DNA of 64,000 nt from Streptococcus marmotae. GTDB taxonomy: Bacteria > Bacillota > Bacilli > Lactobacillales > Streptococcaceae. The stretch is taken from NCBI RefSeq assembly GCF_001623565.1, contig NZ_CP015196.1, positions 682,001 to 746,000 of the forward strand, written 5' to 3'. A program made the position numbers and the translations under genes. The notes beneath the pieces are model-generated. The model saw only the letters and a program-made list of their open reading frames with translations, made no database searches and had not been told where the DNA came from. Positions 44,880 through 52,489 of the stretch are shown here, piece by piece (the stretch's first letter is position 1; the number at the start of each line of letters is the position of its first letter).

Positions 44880-47279
44880 TTATGAAAGTTGCTTTTGGTA
44901 ACTGTTCTTGGCACGAAAGGCTTTCCATAATTGGCCAACACCTTTTATAAAGTGACCATTCACGATGATTAAAATAGCTGCAACCATTTGTTGATCTATC
45001 ATACCTCCTGTCATTTTGGCAAGGGCTCTAAATGGCATATTATAAAGGAATAGTAAGTTCAGGTCTGGTTTTCCTTTCTTTTCAGCTTTTTTCAATAAAT
45101 GGTGTAGCAATTTATAAACCAAGCGAGCCAATCCACTCTTGGCATACTGCAACTTCAATAAGGGATCATTGAGACGGAGTTCCTGACCAATTGTCCAAGA
45201 TTCAACAGGTACTGGTCGGCCTAGCAAACGAGCAAACTCTTCATCTGTCACCTGATCAACTTGACCAGATTGATAGTGTTCTAGTCCTGCCATATCCGGT
45301 AATTGATCAGTTGTAGCTGCTTGCGTTACTTCTGCTACCAAACGAATATCTGACACACTTGCACCGATGTAAAGCTGATAGGCTCCTCCTTCAACTTCAA
45401 AGGAATTGATCAAGGTATTGAAGTAACGGAAGGTCTTATCATCAAAGGAAATCGTTATTTCTTTTGATTGACCTGCTTCCAAATACACCTTTGCAAAACC
45501 TTTTAATTCTTTTTTAGGTCGGAAAATAGCGCCGTCTTCTTTCCCCACATACAATTGCACGACTTCAGCACCAGCACAAGTACCCGTATTGGTGATCGTC
45601 ACAGAAATTCCTGTCTCGTGAACGAGGAGATTGCTGTAAGCAAAGCTCGTATACGATAGACCGTAGCCAAATGGATAGTGAACAGCTTTCTTACTGGTAT
45701 CGAAATACCGGTAGCCAACGTATAGACCCTCGCGATAGAGTGCATAATCACCTTCGGCAGGAAAATCTTTCGAAGAAGGGACATCTGCCAGATTCACTGG
45801 ATAGGTTTCACTTAATTTTCCGCTTGGGTTGACGATACCAGTCAGCGCATCCAGCATGGCTCTTGCCCCTGCTTCACCTGCCAAATAACCATGAATCACT
45901 GCTTTTACATGCTGAGTCCAACTCATATCAACGACAGAACCTGCTGATAGGACTACGACAATATTCTCATGAACTGCTGCTAATTTCCCAAGTAAATAAA
46001 GCTGATTTTGCGGCAAATTCAAATGACTGCGATCTAATCCCTCACTCTCACTAATTTCATCCAAGCCCATGTAATATAAGACAGTATCCGCTTGCTTCGC
46101 TAAGGAAATAGCCTCTGTCACCAAGGTTTCATCTGGTTGGTCAATTCGCTGGTAACCCTGTGCATAGCCAACAACTGTTAAGGAATAATCCGCAATGCTA
46201 TCCACCGTATTTTCTACCTGTCTAGCGTTAATAAGGGAAGAACCTGCCCCTTGATAACGTGGATTTTGAGCAAATTCTCCAATTATAGCAACTGTTTTTT
46301 CTGCTTGAAGTGGGAGGATTTGTTCGTCATTTTTTAGTAAGACAACACTTTCTGCAGCTGCTCGTTGCGCTAGACGGTGCTGTTCCTCAGGATGAATGCT
46401 ACGCTTTTCTTGTGCCGCTAATTCTAAGACAACCTGCAACAGCTCATCCACGCGCTCATCGAGCACACGTTCAGACAGACGCCCAGATTGGACTGCAGCA
46501 ATCAATTCCTTTTGACCAACCGTTGTCGTGCCTGGCATTTCCAGATGACTGCCATTTTCAACTCCAAGAACATGGTCATTTGAGCCACCCCAGTCTGAAA
46601 CGACAAAGCCTGTAAAGCCCCATTCATCCCGTAAAATATCTCGTAACAATCGTTTATCTTCATTAGCATAAATCCCATTGATCTGATTATAAGCAGACAT
46701 AATCGCCTTCGGATTTCCTTCACGAACAGCGATTTCAAATCCTGTCAGATAGATTTCACGTAGTGTGCGCTCATCTACAACGGAATCAGAAGCCATACGA
46801 CGAAGCTCTTGACTATTTACCGCAAAATGTTTTGGCGTAGCTGCTACACCTTGAGATTGCAGACCACGGATCATAGCTGCTGCCATTTTTCCTGCCTGAT
46901 ATGGATCTTCTGAATAATATTCAAAATTACGTCCACACAAGGGATTCCGCTTGATATTGAGTCCAGGCCCCAAGACCACATGAACACCCAAACTACTTGC
47001 TTCTGCCCCTAAGGCCGCCCCAACTTTTTCCACCAAATTTGGATCCCAACTATTTGCAAGAGTCGCTGCTGTTGGGAAGCAAGTCGCTGGAACGGAAGCA
47101 TTCAAGCCTAGATGATCCCCACTTCCTTCTTGCTTACGAATACCGTGTGGCCCGTCTGATAAAAAAACGGACGGAATTCCTTTTTCTGGAAAATCCTTGG
47201 TTTCCCAAACAGACTTACCAGACATCAGAGCTGCTTTTTCTGCTAAGGTTAATTGCTCAATAATCTCACGATGTTTCAT
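44880..47279 (-). CDS. beta-glucosidase-like glycoside hydrolase family 3 (cytoplasmic)
   Basis: 799 residues from the ATG at 47279 (GAGGAAAAG before it; the frame can also begin at GTG 47291, but that lies in the ribosome site). Standard domain order: catalytic barrel (GLNIKRNPLCGRNFEYYSEDP, nucleophile in VVSDWGGSNDH), alpha/beta sandwich (ESEGLDRSHLNLP) and FnIII (YPFGYGLSYTSF). A further C-terminal part (about 690-799) of helices ends AKNSYQKQLS. No signal peptide. It likely hydrolyses beta-glucosides inside the cell. This copy is not permuted, unlike the two upstream GH3 proteins. Confidence 0.9.
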   Translation of the reverse strand: MKHREIIEQLTLAEKAALMSGKSVWETKDFPEKGIPSVFLSDGPHGIRKQEGSGDHLGLNASVPATCFPTAATLANSWDPNLVEKVGAALGAEASSLGVHVVLGPGLNIKRNPLCGRNFEYYSEDPYQAGKMAAAMIRGLQSQGVAATPKHFAVNSQELRRMASDSVVDERTLREIYLTGFEIAVREGNPKAIMSAYNQINGIYANEDKRLLRDILRDEWGFTGFVVSDWGGSNDHVLGVENGSHLEMPGTTTVGQKELIAAVQSGRLSERVLDERVDELLQVVLELAAQEKRSIHPEEQHRLAQRAAAESVVLLKNDEQILPLQAEKTVAIIGEFAQNPRYQGAGSSLINARQVENTVDSIADYSLTVVGYAQGYQRIDQPDETLVTEAISLAKQADTVLYYMGLDEISESEGLDRSHLNLPQNQLYLLGKLAAVHENIVVVLSAGSVVDMSWTQHVKAVIHGYLAGEAGARAMLDALTGIVNPSGKLSETYPVNLADVPSSKDFPAEGDYALYREGLYVGYRYFDTSKKAVHYPFGYGLSYTSFAYSNLLVHETGISVTITNTGTCAGAEVVQLYVGKEDGAIFRPKKELKGFAKVYLEAGQSKEITISFDDKTFRYFNTLINSFEVEGGAYQLYIGASVSDIRLVAEVTQAATTDQLPDMAGLEHYQSGQVDQVTDEEFARLLGRPVPVESWTIGQELRLNDPLLKLQYAKSGLARLVYKLLHHLLKKAEKKGKPDLNLLFLYNMPFRALAKMTGGMIDQQMVAAILIIVNGHFIKGVGQLWKAFRAKNSYQKQLS

Positions 47280-47293
47280 ACTTTTCCTCACTT

Positions 47294-47397
47294 ATACTCT
47301 ATAAAAAATCAAAATCTGACTAGGCAACGAAACTCTAGATAGAACTAGAGTTCAGCAAGGTGAGTTAACGATGTCAGATGTCGATGTTTGACGAGTA
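47294..47397. repeat. interspersed repeat, copy B
   Basis: Begins ATACTCTATAAAAAATC and ends ...GATGTTTGACGAGTA, about 104 bp, very similar to 34614-34715 including ACTAGAGTTCAG and GTTAACGATGTCAGA. The ends are inverted to each other. The following 47398-47554 holds no gene. Confidence 0.65.
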
Positions 47398-47554
47398 GTA
47401 TTTCTATTCTACTAAACCTATCATAGCAAAGAAGAACAAGAATTAAAACGCTTTCTTCATAAATTGACAAGTTTCCGACATAATCTGTTTTCAACAATTG
47501 AAGGGTATACAAAATTCCCCCAACAACTCATCATTAGGGGAATAGTATTTTCCA

Positions 47555-48049
47555 TTATTTCATAATGACAAATTTCATCATTGGATAGTTAACGGCAACT
47601 TGGACAAGGATATTAACCCAGTTGGCAGCTGTTTGAGCCCATCCTAGGCTCAAGCCCCATGATGTGAATAGCTGAGTGGAATAGGGTGGTAAGACAATGG
47701 ATAAGATACCTGCCACAACCACCGTCAAGATATACCAATGGAGGGTTTTTGATATATCATTTTCCGCTCCAAAAACCAATTTCCGCTGAACGATATAGTT
47801 CACAATCTGCGCAACAACATAAGCTAACAGGAAGGATAGAAATCCATTTAAACCACCATGATCTGCTGCTGTATAATGGAAAATCAGCCAATGAAAATCT
47901 TGCCCTGAAAAAGCGGTAAATAGAAAGTTTGTTGACAACCACAGAACTGCGAAATTCGTAATCGTTGCAATATTGGACAAGACGTTAAACTTAATAAATT
48001 CCCACAAATCAGGATGTTTGGCAATCCACTCTTTCATCAAATGGATCAT
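47555..48049 (-). CDS. GtrA-like membrane protein, copy 1
   Basis: 164 residues with four membrane segments (FIKFNVLSNIATITNFAVLWL, FLSFLLAYVVAQIVNYIVQRKLVF and others), the GtrA/DPMS family that helps move lipid-linked sugars or accompanies glycosyltransferases. Its ATG follows the GH3 stop codon directly (TAGATG); an alternative start is the ATG at 48037, which matches the start of copy 2. Nearly identical to copy 2 at 51957-52436. Confidence 0.82.
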   Translation of the reverse strand: MIHLMKEWIAKHPDLWEFIKFNVLSNIATITNFAVLWLSTNFLFTAFSGQDFHWLIFHYTAADHGGLNGFLSFLLAYVVAQIVNYIVQRKLVFGAENDISKTLHWYILTVVVAGILSIVLPPYSTQLFTSWGLSLGWAQTAANWVNILVQVAVNYPMMKFVIMK

Positions 48050-50953
48050 CTATTCCACCCAATCTTTCTTTTTAGACTTGATTTTACCAGAAATAGCGTA
48101 CATAGATAGAGACCATATTCCCACAATTACCAGTTCTGCAACACATACCACTAACATCCATGTTCTTGTCTTTGGCACATACACTTCCATTGCTTTTGAG
48201 TTAGCAATCGTATATAGAATGTTTTTACTTGCCGCACGCAAAGCTTGCTTAGTAGTATTAGTATCCTGAATGGAGTTTAAGAATGGTAATGGATTAAGAA
48301 TAAGATCATTACCTGCACGGATTGCCTGGTCTACATTCATATATTTTTTACCAAATGATCCGTCTGTTATAACAGTCCCTTTAAATCCCCATTCTCCACG
48401 TAATACCGTTGTTAAAAGGGGATAGGAAGCACCTGTCCATATAGTTCCAATACGATTAAACGATGACATTAGACCTGTTGCTTTCCCTTCCTTGACTGGA
48501 ATTTCAAAGGCCTTGAGATAGACTTCACGAATCGCTTGCTCATTTGACCAAGTTGCAACACCTTCACGATTGCTCTCTTGATCGTTGAGAGCAAAGTGTT
48601 TCATATATGTATAGACCCCTTGTTTAGTAGCATTTTGCACAAAAGCTGATGCCATTTTCCCTGATACAACAGGGTCTTCTGAATAATACTCAAAATTTCG
48701 ACCAGAAAATGGTGTTCGGTGAATATTAACAGCTGGTGCATAAAGACCCACTACTCCTAATGCTAAAGCTTCTGAACTTATAGCATCACCTATTTTACCA
48801 GCTAACTCAGTATTCCAAGTTGAGGCAATTACCACTTCAGAGTTAAGCTGAGTTCCAAAAATAGGCTTGAAGATACCATTGACTCCGGCAGGACCATCTA
48901 ATTCAACTGTTGCAGGTTTATCAATTGAATTAATTTCAACTGTTCCATATCCTCCTGCTCCTACTAAACGCTTCATATCAGCAACCGATAATTGCTGGAG
49001 TATCTGTTCCCATTTAGGATCATCATATTCTAATCCAACCATATCAACTAACCGCAAACCATTGTTCCTAACAATAATATCTTCATCAGAATCTCTATTT
49101 TCAATTACTAGCTGATTCAGATCCAAAGCCTTAGAGATTTCATCTGTTGCTTCCTTATCTTTCGTCCGTTCCGTTGGAAGTGTTCCTGTCCAATCGTTAC
49201 GAGTCACATAGTTTACATCACCTACTGCATATTCAAAGGCATTTGTTACCTCAGCCTTATCAGATGTCCGTTGTTTACGTACTTCTTTTTGAGCAACGGT
49301 GTAAGTCTTCGAATCGAGCACATCATGAGCATTGTTCATCAATTTAATCTCATAATTTCCAGCATCTAAGACATAGGCTTTTTCGTTTTTCTCATCATAG
49401 GATGCAAGGTCATCACGGTCAAAGCGGATGGCTAATTCTTCGCTCTTACCAGGCTCAAGCACTTCTGTCTTACCAAAACCAGCAAGAACAACATGTGATT
49501 TCTCAATGCCACCAGCTGTATATGGTGCTGTATAGTAGACTTGCGCTACATCTTTACCAGCAACCTCACCAGTGTTTGTGACCTTCACTTTCACTTCAAT
49601 CTCATCACCATCTTCTTTCATGCTGGTAATTTCTTGTTTAAAGTTGGTATAAGATAGACCATATCCGAATGGGTATTGAACCGCTTTTTGATACGCTGCT
49701 TCATCCACTTTGCCTGTCGCATTATCTACAAAACGTGTTTCGTAGTAACGATAGCCGACATAGATTCCTTCTGCATAATTAAGGAAATGTGCTGGATATT
49801 CAGTAACTTCTTCCCCGTCTTTTTTAACTGTTTCAGTTATATTTGTATATGTAAAATTCCCTTGATTATAATAGGCAGGCGATTCCGTTACATCATATGC
49901 ATAGGTATCAACTAAGCGTCCTGATGGATTAACTTGACCAGTTACAATTTGTCCTACTCCGTATGCCCCTGTTGAACCTGGGTTACCAATCCAAAGGGCT
50001 GCATCCACACCTTCATCTTCTAGGAAGCCAAGCTCCATCGCATTAGAAGAATTGACTAATACAATAACTTTATTAAACTTTTCTTTAACTACGTTTAGTA
50101 ATTTGCGTTCTACGTCTTGTAACTCCAAGTAGTGTTTATCGGCATCACCATTATAACTCGCCATATCCATTGGCAAGTCTCCGCCTTCCCCTCCCTGGCG
50201 GGAAAATGTCACAATAGCAGTATCTGAGAAAGATTGTGCATCTTTTATAATATCTGATGGATAGCTATCTACATCCAGCTCGTTTATAGAAAAATCTCCC
50301 CCTGTCAAATTATGAATATCAGCTTTCTTTTTTTCAGGAAGATTTTTCTTATAATATTCCACCAGTTGAGTATTCACTTCCAAGCCAGCTTTCTCTAGTC
50401 CTTCTTGAAGAGTGATATTTGTAGCTTCATTAGCAGCACCAGAACCTGTCCCACCATAAGTCAATCTAACTGAAGAAATTCCAAAAAGATTCACTTTACT
50501 TCCATTCTTTAATGGTAAAGTACTTTTTTTATTTTCTAATAAGACAGAACCTTCTGATTGCACTTCTGTAACTAAATTTTTTGTCTTTGCGACTGAACTA
50601 TCTACCTGTTTCTGATTAGCATATGACGGAGAAAAATATAAATTCACTGTTGTTGCAACGATGTTAAGAACAAAATTAAGGCCTAATATCATGAGAGAGA
50701 AAAGTGTTAAGAAAAATAAGCCAACTTTCCTCCAATGTGATTTGAGAGATTTATTTTTGCGAAACCGCAAAATAGAAAAAGCAAACATTCCCAAAATAAT
50801 CACTAAAACTACCCCAAAAAGAATACTTGTAAAAGTTGTACTATTCATCTTGACATAATTTTCTGGGTAATTAACTTCCTTTGCTTGAACATCTTTACTA
50901 AATAAGCTAGCAGTCACTAGCACTCCCATAAAACAATTTTTCCAAGTCTTCAT
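48050..50953 (-). CDS. membrane-anchored, domain-permuted GH3 beta-glucosidase, copy 1
   Basis: 967 residues. N-terminal signal-like helix and two more membrane helices (about 33-56 and 75-100), and one near the C-terminus (about 930-950), so the enzyme body lies outside. Domain order is inverted: alpha/beta sandwich first (VLLENKKSTLPLKNG), then FnIII (YPFGYGLSYTNF), then the catalytic barrel (AVNIHRTPFSGRNFEYYSEDP; nucleophile in VITDGSFGKK). This order is known in some GH3 enzymes of Ruminococcus type. Followed without gap by gtrA copy 1. A 600-bp stretch (49173-49772) is almost identical to copy 2 although flanking parts have diverged. Confidence 0.87.
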   Translation of the reverse strand: MKTWKNCFMGVLVTASLFSKDVQAKEVNYPENYVKMNSTTFTSILFGVVLVIILGMFAFSILRFRKNKSLKSHWRKVGLFFLTLFSLMILGLNFVLNIVATTVNLYFSPSYANQKQVDSSVAKTKNLVTEVQSEGSVLLENKKSTLPLKNGSKVNLFGISSVRLTYGGTGSGAANEATNITLQEGLEKAGLEVNTQLVEYYKKNLPEKKKADIHNLTGGDFSINELDVDSYPSDIIKDAQSFSDTAIVTFSRQGGEGGDLPMDMASYNGDADKHYLELQDVERKLLNVVKEKFNKVIVLVNSSNAMELGFLEDEGVDAALWIGNPGSTGAYGVGQIVTGQVNPSGRLVDTYAYDVTESPAYYNQGNFTYTNITETVKKDGEEVTEYPAHFLNYAEGIYVGYRYYETRFVDNATGKVDEAAYQKAVQYPFGYGLSYTNFKQEITSMKEDGDEIEVKVKVTNTGEVAGKDVAQVYYTAPYTAGGIEKSHVVLAGFGKTEVLEPGKSEELAIRFDRDDLASYDEKNEKAYVLDAGNYEIKLMNNAHDVLDSKTYTVAQKEVRKQRTSDKAEVTNAFEYAVGDVNYVTRNDWTGTLPTERTKDKEATDEISKALDLNQLVIENRDSDEDIIVRNNGLRLVDMVGLEYDDPKWEQILQQLSVADMKRLVGAGGYGTVEINSIDKPATVELDGPAGVNGIFKPIFGTQLNSEVVIASTWNTELAGKIGDAISSEALALGVVGLYAPAVNIHRTPFSGRNFEYYSEDPVVSGKMASAFVQNATKQGVYTYMKHFALNDQESNREGVATWSNEQAIREVYLKAFEIPVKEGKATGLMSSFNRIGTIWTGASYPLLTTVLRGEWGFKGTVITDGSFGKKYMNVDQAIRAGNDLILNPLPFLNSIQDTNTTKQALRAASKNILYTIANSKAMEVYVPKTRTWMLVVCVAELVIVGIWSLSMYAISGKIKSKKKDWVE
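49173..49772 (-). repeat. near-identical 600-bp block shared with 53607-54206
   Basis: Inside copy 1 this block differs from its partner by only a few bases; both ends are sharp, with clear divergence outside. It covers the FnIII region and the linker. Gene conversion is the simplest reading. Confidence 0.8.
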
Positions 50954-51112
50954 AAGACCCTCCTAAATAATTCAACGGCTTGAAAGCCCTTTCTTTTTAT
51001 AGTTCTACTTTACCAAACGGGACAATTTATGAAAACCCTTTCTTCATAAATTGTCAAGTTCCCGACATAATCTGTCGCCATTCTAACAATCTATTTCATT
51101 TACAACAAAAAT

Positions 51113-51149
51113 TTGCTATTTTTGTATATACCTGTTATTATGTATATAC
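51113..51149 (+). promoter_or_regulatory. promoter and operators of the toxin-antitoxin pair
   Basis: TTGCTA (51113-51118) and TATTAT (51136-51141), 17-bp spacing. TGTATATAC occurs at 51123-51131 and 51141-51149; each contains the palindrome GTATATAC. One lies between -35 and -10 and the other just after -10, a classic autorepression layout. Confidence 0.65.
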
Positions 51150-51169
51150 GAAAGATAAGAGGTGCCGAT

Positions 51170-51391
51170 ATGAATGTAAAACTCAGAAAGACTGGAAACA
51201 GTGCTGTTATTACCATACCTTTAGAAATTCAAAGAACTCTTGGAGCTAGTATCGGAGAAGAGATTGAGTTTGTCACAGACGGCCACACCGTTAAGATAAA
51301 AAAAGCCGAACCGACCTTTCATTTTGATATAGAACTTCAAAAAGCACTGACTCAATATGACGAATTGATGAAAGAATTGGTAGATAAATGA
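51170..51391 (+). CDS. AbrB/MazE-type antitoxin
   Basis: 73 residues from the ATG at 51170 (AAGAGGT before it). The swapped-hairpin AbrB fold is clear: VKLRKTGNSAVITIPLEIQ...IGEEIEFVTDGHTVKIKK. The C-terminus (FHFDIELQKALTQYDELMKELV) should bind the toxin. It overlaps the toxin gene by 4 nt. Usual Doc partners are Phd-type; an AbrB-type antitoxin is a known variation. Confidence 0.88.
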   Translation: MNVKLRKTGNSAVITIPLEIQRTLGASIGEEIEFVTDGHTVKIKKAEPTFHFDIELQKALTQYDELMKELVDK

Positions 51392-51804
51392 TGCGATATC
51401 TATCTGTAGAAGATATTATTAAAATCAACGTCGCTATTATTCAAAAATATTCTCCAAAAGAACCTGTAGGCATTACAGATGCGAATAGTCTAAATATGAT
51501 TGTAGAACAACCCAAACAAGAAATTTTTGGAAAAACACTCTATCCTACTATCGAAAGTAAGGCTGCTATTCTTTGGATCAATCTAATCAAAAAACATCCT
51601 TTCAAAAATGCAAATAAGCGGACTGCTTTCATTGCCATGCAAATGTTTTTTCAACTAAATGGCTATCGCACAGCTATTCCAATAGAAGATGGTTTACATC
51701 TAACCCTCGAAATTGCCACCTTTCAAGGGAATTTTGAAACATTAAAAGAGAAGATTACGAACTTTCTAAGCGATAAAGAAACCGTTCAAAAAAGCAAATC
51801 TTAA
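51388..51804 (+). CDS. Doc/Fic-family toxin
   Basis: 138 residues. The motif HPFKNANKRTAF is the Doc form of the Fic signature (HxFx[DN]ANKR). Doc phosphorylates EF-Tu; other Fic toxins AMPylate targets. The Asp of the usual HPFxDANKR is replaced by Asn here (HPFKNANKR). Translationally coupled to the antitoxin. The pair lies between the two GH3/gtrA copies, on the opposite strand. Confidence 0.87.
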   Translation: MMRYLSVEDIIKINVAIIQKYSPKEPVGITDANSLNMIVEQPKQEIFGKTLYPTIESKAAILWINLIKKHPFKNANKRTAFIAMQMFFQLNGYRTAIPIEDGLHLTLEIATFQGNFETLKEKITNFLSDKETVQKSKS

Positions 51805-51843
51805 AAACACAAAACTAGACTGGGTAAAAATTTTTCAAATAGT

Positions 51844-51892
51844 AAAAACACATAAAATCAGGTTGTTAGAAAACCCGATTTTATGTGTTTTT
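51844..51892. terminator. bidirectional terminator
   Basis: AAAAACACATAAAATC and GATTTTATGTGTTTTT form a long stem around AGGTT...AACCC; it has A/T runs on both sides and separates convergent toxin and gtrA genes. Confidence 0.8.
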
Positions 51893-51956
51893 TATGAGAC
51901 TTTATTATTGTTCTGACCTAAAATTTAGTTTATGCCTTGTTTCATTACTTTTTCCA

Positions 51957-52436
51957 TTATTTCATAATGACAAATTTCATCATCGGATAGTTAACGGCAA
52001 CTTGGACAAAGATATTAACCCAGTTGGCAGCCGTTTGAGCCCAGCCTAGGCTCAAGCCCCATGATGTGAATAGCTGAGTGGAATAGGGTGGTAAGACAAT
52101 GGATAAGATACCTGCCACAACCACCGTCAAGATATACCAATGGAGGGTTTTTGATATATCATTTTCCGCTCCAAAGACCAGTTTTCGCTGAACAATATAG
52201 TTCACAATCTGCGCAACGACATAAGCTAATAAGAAAGATAGAAAACCGTTTAAGCCACCATTGTCAACGGAATAATGGAATATCATCCAATGAAAATCTT
52301 GCCCTGAAAAAGCGGTAAATAGAAAGTTTGTTGACAACCACAGAACTGCGAAGTTCGTAATCGTCGCAATATTGGACAAGACGTTAAACTTAATAAATTC
52401 CCACAAATCAGGATGCTTGGCAATCCACTCTTTCAT
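51957..52436 (-). CDS. GtrA-like membrane protein, copy 2
   Basis: 159 residues, nearly identical to copy 1 apart from a short loop (HYSVDNGGLNG in place of HYTAADHGGLNG) and single changes. Four membrane segments. It starts MKEWIAKHPDLWEF with AAGGAGAAAT before the ATG, 53 nt after the GH3 copy 2 stop codon. Confidence 0.82.
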   Translation of the reverse strand: MKEWIAKHPDLWEFIKFNVLSNIATITNFAVLWLSTNFLFTAFSGQDFHWMIFHYSVDNGGLNGFLSFLLAYVVAQIVNYIVQRKLVFGAENDISKTLHWYILTVVVAGILSIVLPPYSTQLFTSWGLSLGWAQTAANWVNIFVQVAVNYPMMKFVIMK

Positions 52437-52489
52437 ATTTCTCCTTCTAAAAGAGAGGAGGACGAACTGTCCTCACACCTCTTCATTCA

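Noticed and set aside
47133..47143. TACGAATA inside the cytoplasmic GH3 gene as a second combox
   Set aside because: It lies within a coding region on the opposite strand, with no gene start after it; chance match.
34614..47397. CRISPR-like array from the repeated 100-bp units
   Set aside because: Copies are dispersed kilobases apart and have inverted ends, not tandem repeats with spacers.
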